From Mastigias papua (taxonomy: Eukaryota > Cnidaria > Scyphozoa > Rhizostomeae > Mastigiidae), in NCBI GenBank assembly GCA_964019165.1, contig OZ025269.1, positions 4,909,379 through 4,973,378 on the forward strand: a DNA stretch of 64,000 bases. The letters are read 5' to 3'. Below are positions 23,637-33,149 of the stretch, piece by piece. The notes below the pieces were generated by a model. That model saw nothing but the letters and a program-made list of their open reading frames with translations, had not been told where the DNA came from and did no database searches. The position numbers and the translations under genes are program-made. Each line of letters starts with the position of its first letter. Within the stretch, counting starts at the first letter, position 1.

Positions 23637-26600
23637 ATGCCGAAGATACCGAATATCGTACGATTTAAAGGGGACAATGAAACCAGCTTCGATCAGTGGT
23701 GTTTGTATTTTGAATCACAGTTAAAAGCCTTGGGAGTGGCTGATGATAAAAGGAAAGATCTGTTGGTTTGTTGTACGGAAGGAAGTGCGTTTACCTTCGT
23801 GTCAGAGACTATCTTGGCTACACCAGATATAACGTATTCAGACTTGAAGGGGGCTATAAAAGATGAATTTTGTGGTGAAGAATATAGAAGGGCATTGGAA
23901 ACCAAGCTGCGTAATCTTAAATTTAGAAAAGGACTTAAAGTGACAACTTTTGCTCGTGAGCTCAGAATGACAGTTAGTGAATTATACGCCATTAAAGACA
24001 AAACAGCTGTGGAAGCGATTGCTACGAATCAAGTTTTATCAAGTTTGGATGATCAGTTACGAAAGGAAGTACATATATTACAATTGGCGGGAAATGTAAA
24101 ATTAGAGAATTTGTTGGAACTGATAGATTCCAAATTGGAAGGAAATCCATTTGGTGTTAATTCAGTGGAAAAAGATAATGAGTTCTGTGGTGCAGTAGCT
24201 GCCGTCACAACAGCCGCGAACCAAGAAGGTCGGTTAAATAAACTGGAGAAAATGATGGAAACTTTGATCGAAAAAGTCGAGGCCCATCAGCAAAGTTCGG
24301 GCAGAGCTAACATGAGATGTGAACATTGCAATAAAATAGGGCACACACGACAACGTTGCTACCGACTAAAGAATTGTTTTAAATGTGGAGAACGCGGACA
24401 TATCAGCAAGTTTTGCAGAAAGGGAAACACGGGAGAAAACATCCCTACAACATCATCAGTGCTGGGAGCACATAATACAGATTTGAAACCAGGCAAACGT
24501 GTTATGATAAAAGTCAAGCTGGGAAAAAAGGAGGTTCAATTCCTGTACGACCCAGGTAGTCAATTTACCATTCTTGCGAGACACGATTACGACATTTTAC
24601 AAGTAAAACCCCCTCTACAATCAATTAGTCAAGTGGGAATTGGCGTTACCGGTACAAAGTTCTCTTTTGACGGACTTATTTACTTGAATCTTGGCTTGGA
24701 AAAGGCGGATGGAACTATTTACACGCTAGAATATGAGCCAGTCTTGGTCTCATCGAATGTTATGACCAGTATATTTGGAATTAACACAGAACGGAGATTC
24801 GACGAAACTCGTCGGCAACATAATGGAGACAGTCTTACATTTGTAACGAAAGAGAGAGAAGAAATTAGAGTTAAAATGCTATGTGAAACTGTAGGAGCGA
24901 CTACGGCGTACGTTCAAGTTGCAAAGGTGTCTGTGATTGACAATGGGCTGACAGCTATTGTTAAAGGAAAAGTACAGGGAGGCAAGAGTATGGAACCCCC
25001 TTTTCTATTTCGCAGCATGATTAGTGGTGAAAACTATGAATTGGAAGTAAGTGACCTCGTGATAAAGGACGCATTTAAAGCTTTCAATATACCGGTCACT
25101 AACAGCAGCGGAAGTAGCGTCAAACTTAAAAAGGGAGACATTATCGGGGAAATGAAAGAGTTACATGAGACAGAGAGGACCATAGAGGACAATGTTAGTG
25201 CGGTGAAGCTAGAACTGAGCACAATGGATATTGGGCAGTTATCTTGTGAGCAGAGGCATGATTTGTTGGAAATACTGGGATCGTATGATGCGAAAATGAC
25301 TTCCCAGGACAAGTCAACACAAAAAAGATTACCTCTAGAACATGAGATCATGTTGACAGATGATAGACCTGTGACCTCCGCGCCCAGAAGAATTCCATAT
25401 AGCCAACGAGAGGGCATTAATGCACAGATTAAAGAATTAAAAGAACGCGGATTTATTGAAGAATCTATGTCTCCCTACTCAAGTGCTATTGTGCCAGTAA
25501 TGAAGCCCAATGGAACTATTCGATTGTGCGTGGACTACCGAACCCTGAATAGTAAAACAGTTATCAATACATATCCCATTCCTCGCGTGGAGGATTTATA
25601 TGAAAGTTTACGAGGTTCCGAATTCTTTTCAGTATTAGATCTAAAAGATGCGTATTGGCATATTGCGATAAAGGAAGAGGATAAATATAAAACAGCATTC
25701 GTTTTACCACATCCTTGGGGACAAAAATGGCAGTGGAACGTTATGCCTTTCGGACTGTCTGGAGCCCCGTTTACACTGTCAGCTGCGCTTGGATTTGTTT
25801 TAAAGAACTGTAGAGACTTCACAGCAGCATATTATGACGACATAATAATTCATTCAATCGACATTGAGCAGCATCTACAACTTTTACAGTGCGTGTTGAC
25901 AACATTGGCTGAATATGGACTACAAGTAAATTTTAGAAAATGTGAATTTGCGAAGACTGAGGTCGCCTTTGTCGGGTTAGAAGTCACAAAGTATGGAATA
26001 CGAGCGAAAAAAGCAAAACTCGAGGAGATCACCAATTTCATTGCACCGAAAAATAAAGAGGAGCTCCGTACGTTTATGGGAATGGCCGGTTTTTATCGAA
26101 AATTTGTCGATAAATTTGCAGAAGTCTCAGCGCCGCTGTTTGATTTGTTGAAGAAGAATGTGTATTTTTTGTGGACGGATGAATGTGACAGGGCCTTTAA
26201 CGCCATCAAGAGTGGCTTGTTCAGACAAACCTTGCTGGTATATCCGAACACTGATAAGCCCCTGATATTACAAACAGATGCCTCAGATAAAGCGATTGGC
26301 TTTGTGCTAGCACAGGAGGACAGAGGAGAACTTAAGCCGGTACAGTTTGGAGGCAGAGTTTTAACAGATACTGAAAGAAAATATCCTGTGACTGATAAGG
26401 AACTATTGGCAGTATTTTATGCGGTGAAGAAATGCCAAGTTTACATTTTTGGACAGCAATATGTTGTGTACACTGATCACAAGCCATTAACCCATTTAAA
26501 CTGCTTCCAGGATGTAGTTCATAAGCGTTACCGATGGATTCAATATTTAGAAGAAATGGGAACAATAATACGCTATGTTCCGGGTAAACAGAATGTAATT

Positions 26601-28157
26601 GCCGATTATCTCAGTCGAAATATTAAAGACGATGCCTCGTGGTTGCCTTTGAAGATACATTCGCTAGTGTTAGATGCCTTACGCTATTCAAGAGAGGAGT
26701 TGCTGACAATGCAACAAGGCGATGAAGAAATATTGGACATTGTGCAATTTTTGCAGGGTAAAACGACAACATTGAAATTCAAAGAGTACAGTGCCTATAA
26801 GAATAAACTGACGGTAGATACAAGTGGCTTGCTAGTGTATAGCCATCATGGGAACTTGCTTTTTGTCGTACCTACCGAACTTCGGCATGAGATTTTAACA
26901 ATATCCCATGCAAGTTGGTGTGCGGGACATTATGGAACTTACAAAACACATCATAAAATATTAGAGAGATTTTGGTGGCCTAACTTATATAGAGCAGTGT
27001 GTGACTTTATAGCTCACTGTCACTTGTGCTTGGAGATTAAGCCACAAGGCAAACGAGGTAGAATGGGTAGACGAACATTCCCATGTAGACCTTTGGAAGT
27101 AGTTTCGATTGATTTTCTTGTAGAGCTTCCTACTACAAAACGGGGTAATAAACACATATTGGTAATAAATGACCAGTTTTCGAAATATATACAGCTTTAC
27201 CCCATAAAGGACAGAACGGCGTTGACTGCAGCTAAATGCGTGGTGGATTACGGAATGAAATTTGGGTTACCTTATAAACTCTTCTCAGATCAAGACCCAT
27301 CATTTGAAAGTGAATTATTCCAATGCTTGATGAGAGAATTAGGAATCAAAAAGATACGTACAACAAGTTACAACCCACGTAGTAATGGATTAACAGAACA
27401 ATCAAATGCAGTTACAAAGCAATACCTTACAGCTTTCTTGGATGCAGATCGAATACATAAGCCAGAATGGGATTGTTGGACACGTGAAGCCGCCTTTGCT
27501 TATAATATGAGTGTACATAGTAGTACTGGATATACACCTGCAGAACTGATGTTTGGTCGCAAATTTCGAGCGCCACTTGACATATTATATGGACATTTTG
27601 TACGTGATGACAAGGTACCATGTTCGATAACTGAATTTACTGAAAAGCTAGAGCACATGTATGATATTGCGAGAGTTCATATGGGAACCAGGCAGCAGGC
27701 TTATGCTTCATATTACGACAAGAGGGTGCTAGATGATAAGTTGAATGTTAACGATCAGGTTTATGTTTATTTACCGAGAAACAAAAGAGTCAAGTTAGCA
27801 AAGAAGTGGAATGGACCATACAAAGTTGTTGATGCAGATCACCCTGTATATAAAGTTCAACTGAATGGGAAAACAGGAATGCAGGTTAAGGTCTTCACAC
27901 GCGATAAACTGAAGAGAGTTCCCACAGGTTTCGTTCAAGATGTACAAACAGAGAGAAGTTTAAATAAGGAGGCGATAACAGAACCTTCTCAAACAGAGGA
28001 AGAAGAAAACCTTTTACCATTTTCAAATGAGACAAGCAACAGTGAAGAAGACGAAGAAGAAGTAGAGATTCCTAGAAGAGGAAGAAGACTAAGGTTAAAT
28101 CCTATGCCCCCAGAGAGGTATGGGAATTATTATACACACTGGCTTACTGTAATATAA
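23637..28157 (+). CDS. Gypsy gag-pol polyprotein, intact
   Basis: One uninterrupted ORF of 1506 codons from the first ATG (23637); the open frame extends slightly upstream without an ATG. In order: a gag-like region (FDQWCLYF), two CCHC zinc knuckles (about residues 228-260, CEHCNKIGH and CFKCGERGH), and a retropepsin-like site YDPGS at about residue 305. Reverse transcriptase follows with FSVLDLKDAY and YYDD (Asp at about 734), then RNase H with QTDAS (Asp about 881) and YTDHKPL. Integrase has an N-terminal zinc finger (SHASWCAGH, CHLC) and the catalytic triad Asp 1159, Asp 1218 and Glu 1254, a DD35E spacing. A GPY-type region (KKWNGPYKVV) and an acidic tail end it. There is no chromodomain and no env-like ORF. 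All catalytic residues are present; the Pro in DPG instead of the usual Ser or Thr is odd. Confidence 0.96.
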   Translation: MPKIPNIVRFKGDNETSFDQWCLYFESQLKALGVADDKRKDLLVCCTEGSAFTFVSETILATPDITYSDLKGAIKDEFCGEEYRRALETKLRNLKFRKGLKVTTFARELRMTVSELYAIKDKTAVEAIATNQVLSSLDDQLRKEVHILQLAGNVKLENLLELIDSKLEGNPFGVNSVEKDNEFCGAVAAVTTAANQEGRLNKLEKMMETLIEKVEAHQQSSGRANMRCEHCNKIGHTRQRCYRLKNCFKCGERGHISKFCRKGNTGENIPTTSSVLGAHNTDLKPGKRVMIKVKLGKKEVQFLYDPGSQFTILARHDYDILQVKPPLQSISQVGIGVTGTKFSFDGLIYLNLGLEKADGTIYTLEYEPVLVSSNVMTSIFGINTERRFDETRRQHNGDSLTFVTKEREEIRVKMLCETVGATTAYVQVAKVSVIDNGLTAIVKGKVQGGKSMEPPFLFRSMISGENYELEVSDLVIKDAFKAFNIPVTNSSGSSVKLKKGDIIGEMKELHETERTIEDNVSAVKLELSTMDIGQLSCEQRHDLLEILGSYDAKMTSQDKSTQKRLPLEHEIMLTDDRPVTSAPRRIPYSQREGINAQIKELKERGFIEESMSPYSSAIVPVMKPNGTIRLCVDYRTLNSKTVINTYPIPRVEDLYESLRGSEFFSVLDLKDAYWHIAIKEEDKYKTAFVLPHPWGQKWQWNVMPFGLSGAPFTLSAALGFVLKNCRDFTAAYYDDIIIHSIDIEQHLQLLQCVLTTLAEYGLQVNFRKCEFAKTEVAFVGLEVTKYGIRAKKAKLEEITNFIAPKNKEELRTFMGMAGFYRKFVDKFAEVSAPLFDLLKKNVYFLWTDECDRAFNAIKSGLFRQTLLVYPNTDKPLILQTDASDKAIGFVLAQEDRGELKPVQFGGRVLTDTERKYPVTDKELLAVFYAVKKCQVYIFGQQYVVYTDHKPLTHLNCFQDVVHKRYRWIQYLEEMGTIIRYVPGKQNVIADYLSRNIKDDASWLPLKIHSLVLDALRYSREELLTMQQGDEEILDIVQFLQGKTTTLKFKEYSAYKNKLTVDTSGLLVYSHHGNLLFVVPTELRHEILTISHASWCAGHYGTYKTHHKILERFWWPNLYRAVCDFIAHCHLCLEIKPQGKRGRMGRRTFPCRPLEVVSIDFLVELPTTKRGNKHILVINDQFSKYIQLYPIKDRTALTAAKCVVDYGMKFGLPYKLFSDQDPSFESELFQCLMRELGIKKIRTTSYNPRSNGLTEQSNAVTKQYLTAFLDADRIHKPEWDCWTREAAFAYNMSVHSSTGYTPAELMFGRKFRAPLDILYGHFVRDDKVPCSITEFTEKLEHMYDIARVHMGTRQQAYASYYDKRVLDDKLNVNDQVYVYLPRNKRVKLAKKWNGPYKVVDADHPVYKVQLNGKTGMQVKVFTRDKLKRVPTGFVQDVQTERSLNKEAITEPSQTEEEENLLPFSNETSNSEEDEEEVEIPRRGRRLRLNPMPPERYGNYYTHWLTVI

Positions 28158-28287
28158 ACTGAACGTTTTGTTTTGAATTTTGTTCCTGAAATGTATACAG
28201 CTACTATATATGCAAAAAAAAAAATGTTTGTTGCTTGTACAGTCTCGTTATGTTGTTATGCATATAAGTATCATATCTTTCACCCTT

Positions 28288-28301
28288 AGGGGGGGAGGGG
28301 T
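28288..28301 (+). promoter_or_regulatory. Gypsy polypurine tract
   Basis: A G-rich purine run (AGGGGGGGAGGGG plus one T) abuts the 3' LTR, the expected primer site for plus-strand DNA synthesis. Confidence 0.85.
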
Positions 28302-28565
28302 TGTTGTAATGGGTATCACGTGATTGTTGTATGGCTACGATATATCTATTTTTAGAGAGAGATTAGGTTAGATAGAGAGATAGAGAGAGTAGCACGCGTT
28401 TTGGTTGGATTTTGTAGAGTTTTGTAAATGGTTTGGGGTTTCGATGTTGTTTGGATTGTGGTGTTGTATGTATATAGTGTAAATAGTGGAAACGATTGTT
28501 GCTCTTTCTGTGTTCGCTTCTGCTCGGATCGGATAACAATCAGTGCCAAACAAGAAAACACAACA
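28302..28565 (+). repeat. Gypsy 3' LTR
   Basis: 264 bp, matching the 5' LTR by eye along its full length. It is followed by ACAA and then directly by the interrupted PLE reading frame. Confidence 0.95.
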
Positions 28566-28569
28566 ACAA

Positions 28570-28746
28570 CATCTTATTACAAATCCAGAATGCGCCAAAA
28601 CATATACAGACGATAATTTTCAGATCATTGGGCAAGCAAGATCGTCCTTTCATTTAGGTGTTTTGGAATCAGTTTACATTAAGACTCAAAACCCAGTCTT
28701 GTGTAAACAAAAAGAGTTCATTTTCTCACTTGGACTCTTCAAGTAA
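28570..28746 (+). pseudogene. PLE endonuclease C-terminus, right arm
   Basis: The plus-strand continuation of the PLE frame cut by the Gypsy insertion. Upstream of the insertion the frame reads EQPPRMCKNSISKMKSDSA (about 23236-23300); downstream it continues with HLITNPECAKTYTDD and ends QKEFIFSLGLFK before a stop at about 28744-28746. It differs from the left arm by a few residues (for example NFQII against NVRII). It is an isolated C-terminal end without polymerase and is non-functional alone. Confidence 0.8.
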
Positions 28747-28869
28747 ACAGTGGTGAATAGGTGCTAATTGGCCAATCATAGGGCCAAATAGACGCATTAT
28801 TCATCATATCACGTGTACCCGCATCTGGCTATATATTTCGGTTCACCTTTCGGTCGCTATCCGACGTTT

Positions 28870-28910
28870 CATACTCTGACGAGTGTCGGACGAAAAACGC
28901 TTTCAGTATG
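28870..28910 (+). ncRNA. Hammerhead ribozyme motif, right PLE arm
   Basis: The same 41-nt motif as at 22061-22101, on the opposite strand: CATACT (28870), core CTGACGA, GTGTCGGAC, GAA, stem III AAA/TTT, cleavage-site C at 28904 and AGTATG closing stem I. Confidence 0.65.
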
Positions 28911-29116
28911 CTAAAACAGTGTTCCCGCTTTATCGTGCTATAGTGCAATTAAATATTTGTATTAACTTGTTTTTAAATAGTTAGTCTGAATTAGTTGTTA
29001 GCAGCTATAATTGTAACTAACTTTAAAATCGATTGATAGATAGATTGATAGATAGATAGATTGATAGATTAATTGATCGATTGATTGATTGATTGTTTGA
29101 TTGATTGATTGATTGA

Positions 29117-31639
29117 AGCGCTAATCCGCGGAGAAAACTTCACGTTACCCTTTGCCTTTTGTCCCTCACTGCTCATCACTCAAGTGCTTGCCATTGATGT
29201 TATTGTTCTGTGGTTGTGTTAGGTAGTCAATTATTTGTAATTGCCAAAGGGTTGACAAGCAAATCCACGTCCCAGTGGTATGGTCTAGTGGTCACCTTTT
29301 GCAAATATTTATACGAATACAAAAAGTTATCAGAGTTCAAGCGCATGAGCTGAAGTGGCTGAAGCAGATGGAACCGGTCTGTTTCACCGGGAAACCAGGG
29401 AACCGAAACAATAACCAGGAAACCAGGAGAAAGCAGTAAAACCGAGAGAACTGACAGGTCTGTATTTATCAGGTATAGCTCCCTTTTGTAAAGGAACCTG
29501 ATAGTCTGCAGTGTAGACAACGAATAAAATCAATCTATATGCATTGCATCCAAGCACTACGATTCAGACAATACTCCATCCTACCTTAAGACCTACTAAA
29601 GAATAACTCACTGAAATTAAACCTCTAGTAACACGCAATATGCAGATAGTCTCTCATTTGTTCATAAGCTCCTACATTTTGCATTCAGTTTGTTCGTGTA
29701 ATCTAAAGTGAAGTAGTTTGAGTAAACCTTGTCAACAATTACCTACGATTCAACAATGATACAAAGTCTACAATAAATTTGGCTTGTGACTACAATTAAA
29801 CAAAAGTGAACACTTGGCATTACGGAAAGTATATATTGCACGAAAAGTGGAAATTATTTTGGTTGCATGCTGAAAGCATTCTTACCATACGACACGAAAC
29901 AGACACGCTTTTCTGATATGAGATTGGATCTTTGATTGGATCCTGCATCTGGCATCATGTTTCCGCTCTATTATTTTTGGTCACTGTTCGGTGCATCACA
30001 CTGATAAACCTTAGATAGGAAAGTGCTTTCAATACACAGCAATGGGCTTAGGCCATATTCAAGTTTACTGCAGATTATTATCTTGCACAATTCTAAACTT
30101 TCTAGATATGATGCGATTATAGAAAGAGTAGCATGAAGGGTATATCTTGAGCTATATGTCTTAGAGATGCGTTCGAATTGTGTATAAGCTGGTTGATAAT
30201 GAGAGGTAGGAAACTTACATATGGTCTTTTAAAGGACAGTGGATGTGGAGCTGAACATATAAATAGTATGCTGTAGTACTTTTAGAAATGGATGATCGTG
30301 CAATTTCTAGTATGGAAACTATCACCGTTTTAATCGGATTTCGCACGAGATCCTTGAAGTCTATAGAAGTCCATTCTAGCGTAATCCAGTTGCATAAAGG
30401 GTGGATAAGAAGAATCCGGACAGTTGAAATTGCGTGTAACCAACTCTACGCTATCTATTTTCTCGTGGGACAGGGTCGCGGAGCGCAGGGTTAGGGTCAG
30501 TATTAGATTGTATTTGTTTCAAATACTTTGGTGTCTCCACTGAAGAAATATATGTAAGAATCGTCTATTCTGCTGTGTACATGATCATACTTCCGGTTTT
30601 AGACACTGCTCAGTCGCGAGGGGTTAGTACGCAAACCGTTTAGTATTTTTCTTTACAACTTCTCTCGCATACACAATGCCGCAATTTTTGTTGCATATTC
30701 TTGACCTATGCAAAGCATACGTCAAAATTATGTATAGTTTATATGCAATTTCTACTGTCCGTATTCTTAACATCTGCCGCTTAAAGATACATGTATCTAA
30801 TTACATGTTGCTTGTATTTAATTACATGTATTTATAAGATTAAATGTTTCGAATTTGACGCGGTGGCTAGTTTCTTGAAATTCTTCAATCGGAAGTGTAA
30901 ACGTCATTATAAATACATGTGTCCGTGAGATATCAGCGATATTTTCAGCACTTTTAGCGGCTGGTTTCCACTTGAGCGAATTCTTCAGCAAATACGTCAA
31001 CAAATTCGCTAAATGTGTAAAGTGTGTCAGTCGAAACAAAAGAGGATTGCGGCTACTCTTTCTTTGCACCTCTTCTTGGTAAATCCATTGAGAAGTCGAA
31101 GTCCTGTCAACTTTCATTTTCGCTAGCTAATTAGCCTACTTCAGGAAAGAAGAAAAACATCCCAATCGCTGACGAATTCGCCGAAGTGGAAACTGGTCTT
31201 ATGGCATTTGAGAACATACTCCTATATGACTTGTTCTATGAGAGTTTTGAATGATGCTATGTCATTAAGGGGCTAGATGCTCTGTCATTCAAACTACATA
31301 ATATAGTTGCTTTCCGTGCAGCGCTGCAGATTATATATCAAGGGATTATTCTAAAACATTGTTTCTTCAAAGGCGCAAGCAGAGTCACCTTCATGTCGAA
31401 AAAATTAATGAGCGAAATTATGCTACAAAATGATAATTTACTCTATTTCATCATATACACTCGCTCTACTTATCGAAAGAGGTAGCCTAAAGTGCTGGAT
31501 CTAATGCAACAAAAATTACTGATAATTCCAAACCGTGATTTTTGCTCAATATCCTTCTTCAATTCGGGGTTCATTGAATGGTTATATAGTAAAGACACAG
31601 ATTGCCGATATGTTCTGCAGTATCTCAAGCAGATGTTTG
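29117..31639. other. 3' flank of opsin B, with PLE relic
   Basis: Non-coding DNA downstream of opsin B. Stretches 29530-30045 and 31190-31460 align by eye with 57960-58430 and 58750-59010 downstream of opsin C. Near 29838-30045 lies a diverged copy of the PLE terminal palindrome (GCACGAAAAGTGG, GCTGAAAGC). A tRNA-like A box (TGGTCTAGTGGTCA, about 29281) is present without a convincing tRNA. Confidence 0.5.
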
Positions 31640-32401
31640 TTATTGATTTAACACCATGGTATGGTCTCCTGTTTGCTTGTGTGAGTCTTGGATGCTGGTG
31701 TCTGTTGGATGGATCTTAGCCGGGCAGCAAAGAAGACGCCGAAAGGGTGTATTCATCAATCCAACTCGGAATCTTTTGTGCATGATCGTGTAGATAATCG
31801 GGTTATAGAGCGTCGATGCCTTTGCAAAAACAGCGCATGTTGTGCCTAAGGAAACTGGTGTGTGAGCAATATGCGTAAAAAAGCTGGCCCAGAACGACAA
31901 TAGAGCATACGGCATCCATGTTGCTATGAAAGCAATGCACATTACAACTGCTAACCTTGTGTGCCTCTTTTCTGCCCGGATGTTGTCCTTGGATGCTTTC
32001 GACTCTCGACCAAATAGACTAGACGCCCGAAGCTGCATCTTGCGCAGTTCCCTCTTCACATTCACAAAAGAGAACATCATTACGGATGTAGGTACAAGGA
32101 AGCAGAAGGTAAACAGGAAGACAATGTATGTCTGGTCTTTTAGCTCTCGTGATGCCCAATCGATCGAGCAACGTAGCTTATCATCTTCCAAGGCGTATCC
32201 GGACCAGCCCATGAACGGAACGGCTGCCCAAGTAAGCGCATAAAGCCAACATGAAGCCACCAAAAGAAAGCAAAGAAAGAACGAGCCATGGAGATGATCT
32301 GCCTTGAATGGTCTGCATATAGTCAAATATCGATCGAAGGCAACAGCTGTCAAGTGTGCAGTGGACGAGAGCGCCAAGAACGTAACAATGAAGCCAGATG
32401 C
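31640..32401 (-). CDS. Opsin B, exon 2 (TM3 to C-terminus)
   Basis: Terminal exon of the second opsin, 253 codons plus stop, after an acceptor reading TTTCTTCTAG, phase 0. Motifs are in the order of opsin A: FDRYLTI at the TM3 end, GWSGYALE with the E181-equivalent Glu, CSIDW with the disulphide Cys, loop 3 RAEKRHTR, TM6 TWMPY, TM7 AKASTLYNPIIY with the retinal Lys, then HKRFR and LLCC, possible palmitoylation cysteines. The E113 position is Ser (ASGF). There are no stops or frameshifts, so the gene looks functional. It joins exon 1 at 37562-37804 for about 334 residues. Its long intron carries an antisense LINE. Opsin identity is firm; spectral class and tissue cannot be read from sequence. 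Confidence 0.94.
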   Translation of the reverse strand, partial: ASGFIVTFLALSSTAHLTAVAFDRYLTICRPFKADHLHGSFFLCFLLVASCWLYALTWAAVPFMGWSGYALEDDKLRCSIDWASRELKDQTYIVFLFTFCFLVPTSVMMFSFVNVKRELRKMQLRASSLFGRESKASKDNIRAEKRHTRLAVVMCIAFIATWMPYALLSFWASFFTHIAHTPVSLGTTCAVFAKASTLYNPIIYTIMHKRFRVGLMNTPFRRLLCCPAKIHPTDTSIQDSHKQTGDHTMVLNQ

Positions 32402-32483
32402 CTAGAAGAAATTTCTGAGTGTTGAAAATATCAAGAGCCAATAGTATTGATAACTAGCTGAAAATAAGTATATTGTTACAGGT

Positions 32484-33149
32484 TTGATACTATCAGTTTG
32501 CCAATCTAAAACGGGCAAAACTCACCCGTTTCTGCCTTGCATTCACAGTGTCAAGTATCTAGGAGTTCACATCGATAATAAGCTTAAATGGAAAGACCAT
32601 ATAAAAGCAGTTGCATCGAAAGTGACTCGGGCTATAGCAATGATTAGACATTCCAAAACATTACTCCCTAAGCATACGCTAAAGATGCTATATCAGGGGC
32701 TTGTGGAACCTCACTTTAGGTTCTGCTGCTCTGTTTGGGGAGCATGTGGAGTCACTACCCGCTGTACTCTAGAAAAGTTAAAAAACAGAGCCATAAGAAT
32801 TAAAACGGATAGTCCGTATGATGCACCTGCTAAACCGATCCTGAGACAATTAAGATTGCCTAGTATAGCTGAAATGATTCGTCAAGAGTCTGCGGGCATG
32901 GTTTATAAAGCAATAAATGGCCAAGCGCCTGTCTACTTGTCCAGTCTTGTCAATAGAATATCTGTAGTGACGAACAGAATGCTTCGAAATTCCAATTTAA
33001 ATCTAAGGCCCCCAAGAATGAAAACGAAATTTGGGCAAAACAGCTTTGCATACAGGGGGGCTACAATTTGGAACTCACTGCCTGATGACTGTAGAACAGC
33101 TCATACCTTTGCAACTTTTAAAGTGAAGCTAAAAGCCATGCTCGCATAG
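32484..33149 (+). pseudogene. 5'-truncated LINE reverse transcriptase C-terminus
   Basis: An open 221-codon frame on the strand opposite to opsin B, inside its intron. It has VKYLGVHIDNKLKWKDHI, then CCSVWGACG, LEKLKNRAIR and ATIWNSLPDDCR, the thumb/connection and C-terminal region of jockey/CR1-type LINEs. The catalytic palm and endonuclease are missing, as in ordinary 5'-truncated insertions. The frame is unbroken, so the insertion is fairly young. A 3' UTR with a hairpin and an (ATGAA)n tail follows to 33338. Confidence 0.88.

Larger units (their letters stand above)
23301..28565 (+). mobile_element. Full-length Gypsy (Ty3-type) LTR retrotransposon
   Basis: A complete 5265-bp element: 5' LTR 23301-23564, primer-binding site from 23568, one gag-pol ORF, polypurine tract 28288-28301 and 3' LTR 28302-28565. 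Both LTRs are 264 bp and I found no difference between them by eye. It sits in the right PLE arm with ACAA duplicated (23297-23300 and 28566-28569). The uninterrupted target is still visible in the left arm near 22398. Intact ORF, matched LTRs and clean target site indicate a very recent insertion. Confidence 0.95.
22000..28946. mobile_element. Penelope-like element, head-to-head arms, split by Gypsy
   Basis: A Penelope-like element (PLE) made of two arms in inverted orientation. The left arm (22026-23227) reads on the minus strand from reverse transcriptase through the GIY-YIG endonuclease to the 3' end. The right arm (23228-23300, resuming at 28570-28946) reads on the plus strand and covers only the endonuclease end and 3' end. 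Their termini match (CACTATAGCACG at 22026 against CGTGCTATAGTG ending 28945). The 13-bp AATTAAATATTTG flanks the whole at 21987-21999 and 28947-28959 and is best read as the target duplication. Partial inverted copies are known for Penelope insertions. Confidence 0.8.
21830..29116 (+). mobile_element. LINE 3' end, outermost layer of a nest
   Basis: The C-terminal end of a LINE ORF (RGSLLWNTLKDEIKRAG, then TNFKTLINKWDG) runs from 21830 to a TAA at 21986-21988. Its 3' UTR is interrupted by a Penelope-like element and resumes at 28947, ending in an irregular (GATA/GATT)n tail at about 29029-29116, as is common for CR1/jockey-type LINEs. Only the 3' end is present. Confidence 0.65.

Noticed and set aside
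29276..29350. tRNA-Glu-like gene downstream of opsin B
   Set aside because: Only an A-box-like TGGTCTAGTGG is convincing; the rest does not fold as a cloverleaf.
31926..32243. Plus-strand open frame over opsin B exon 2 (and similar antisense frames over opsins A and Gypsy)
   Set aside because: These are shadows of strongly coding minus- or plus-strand exons.
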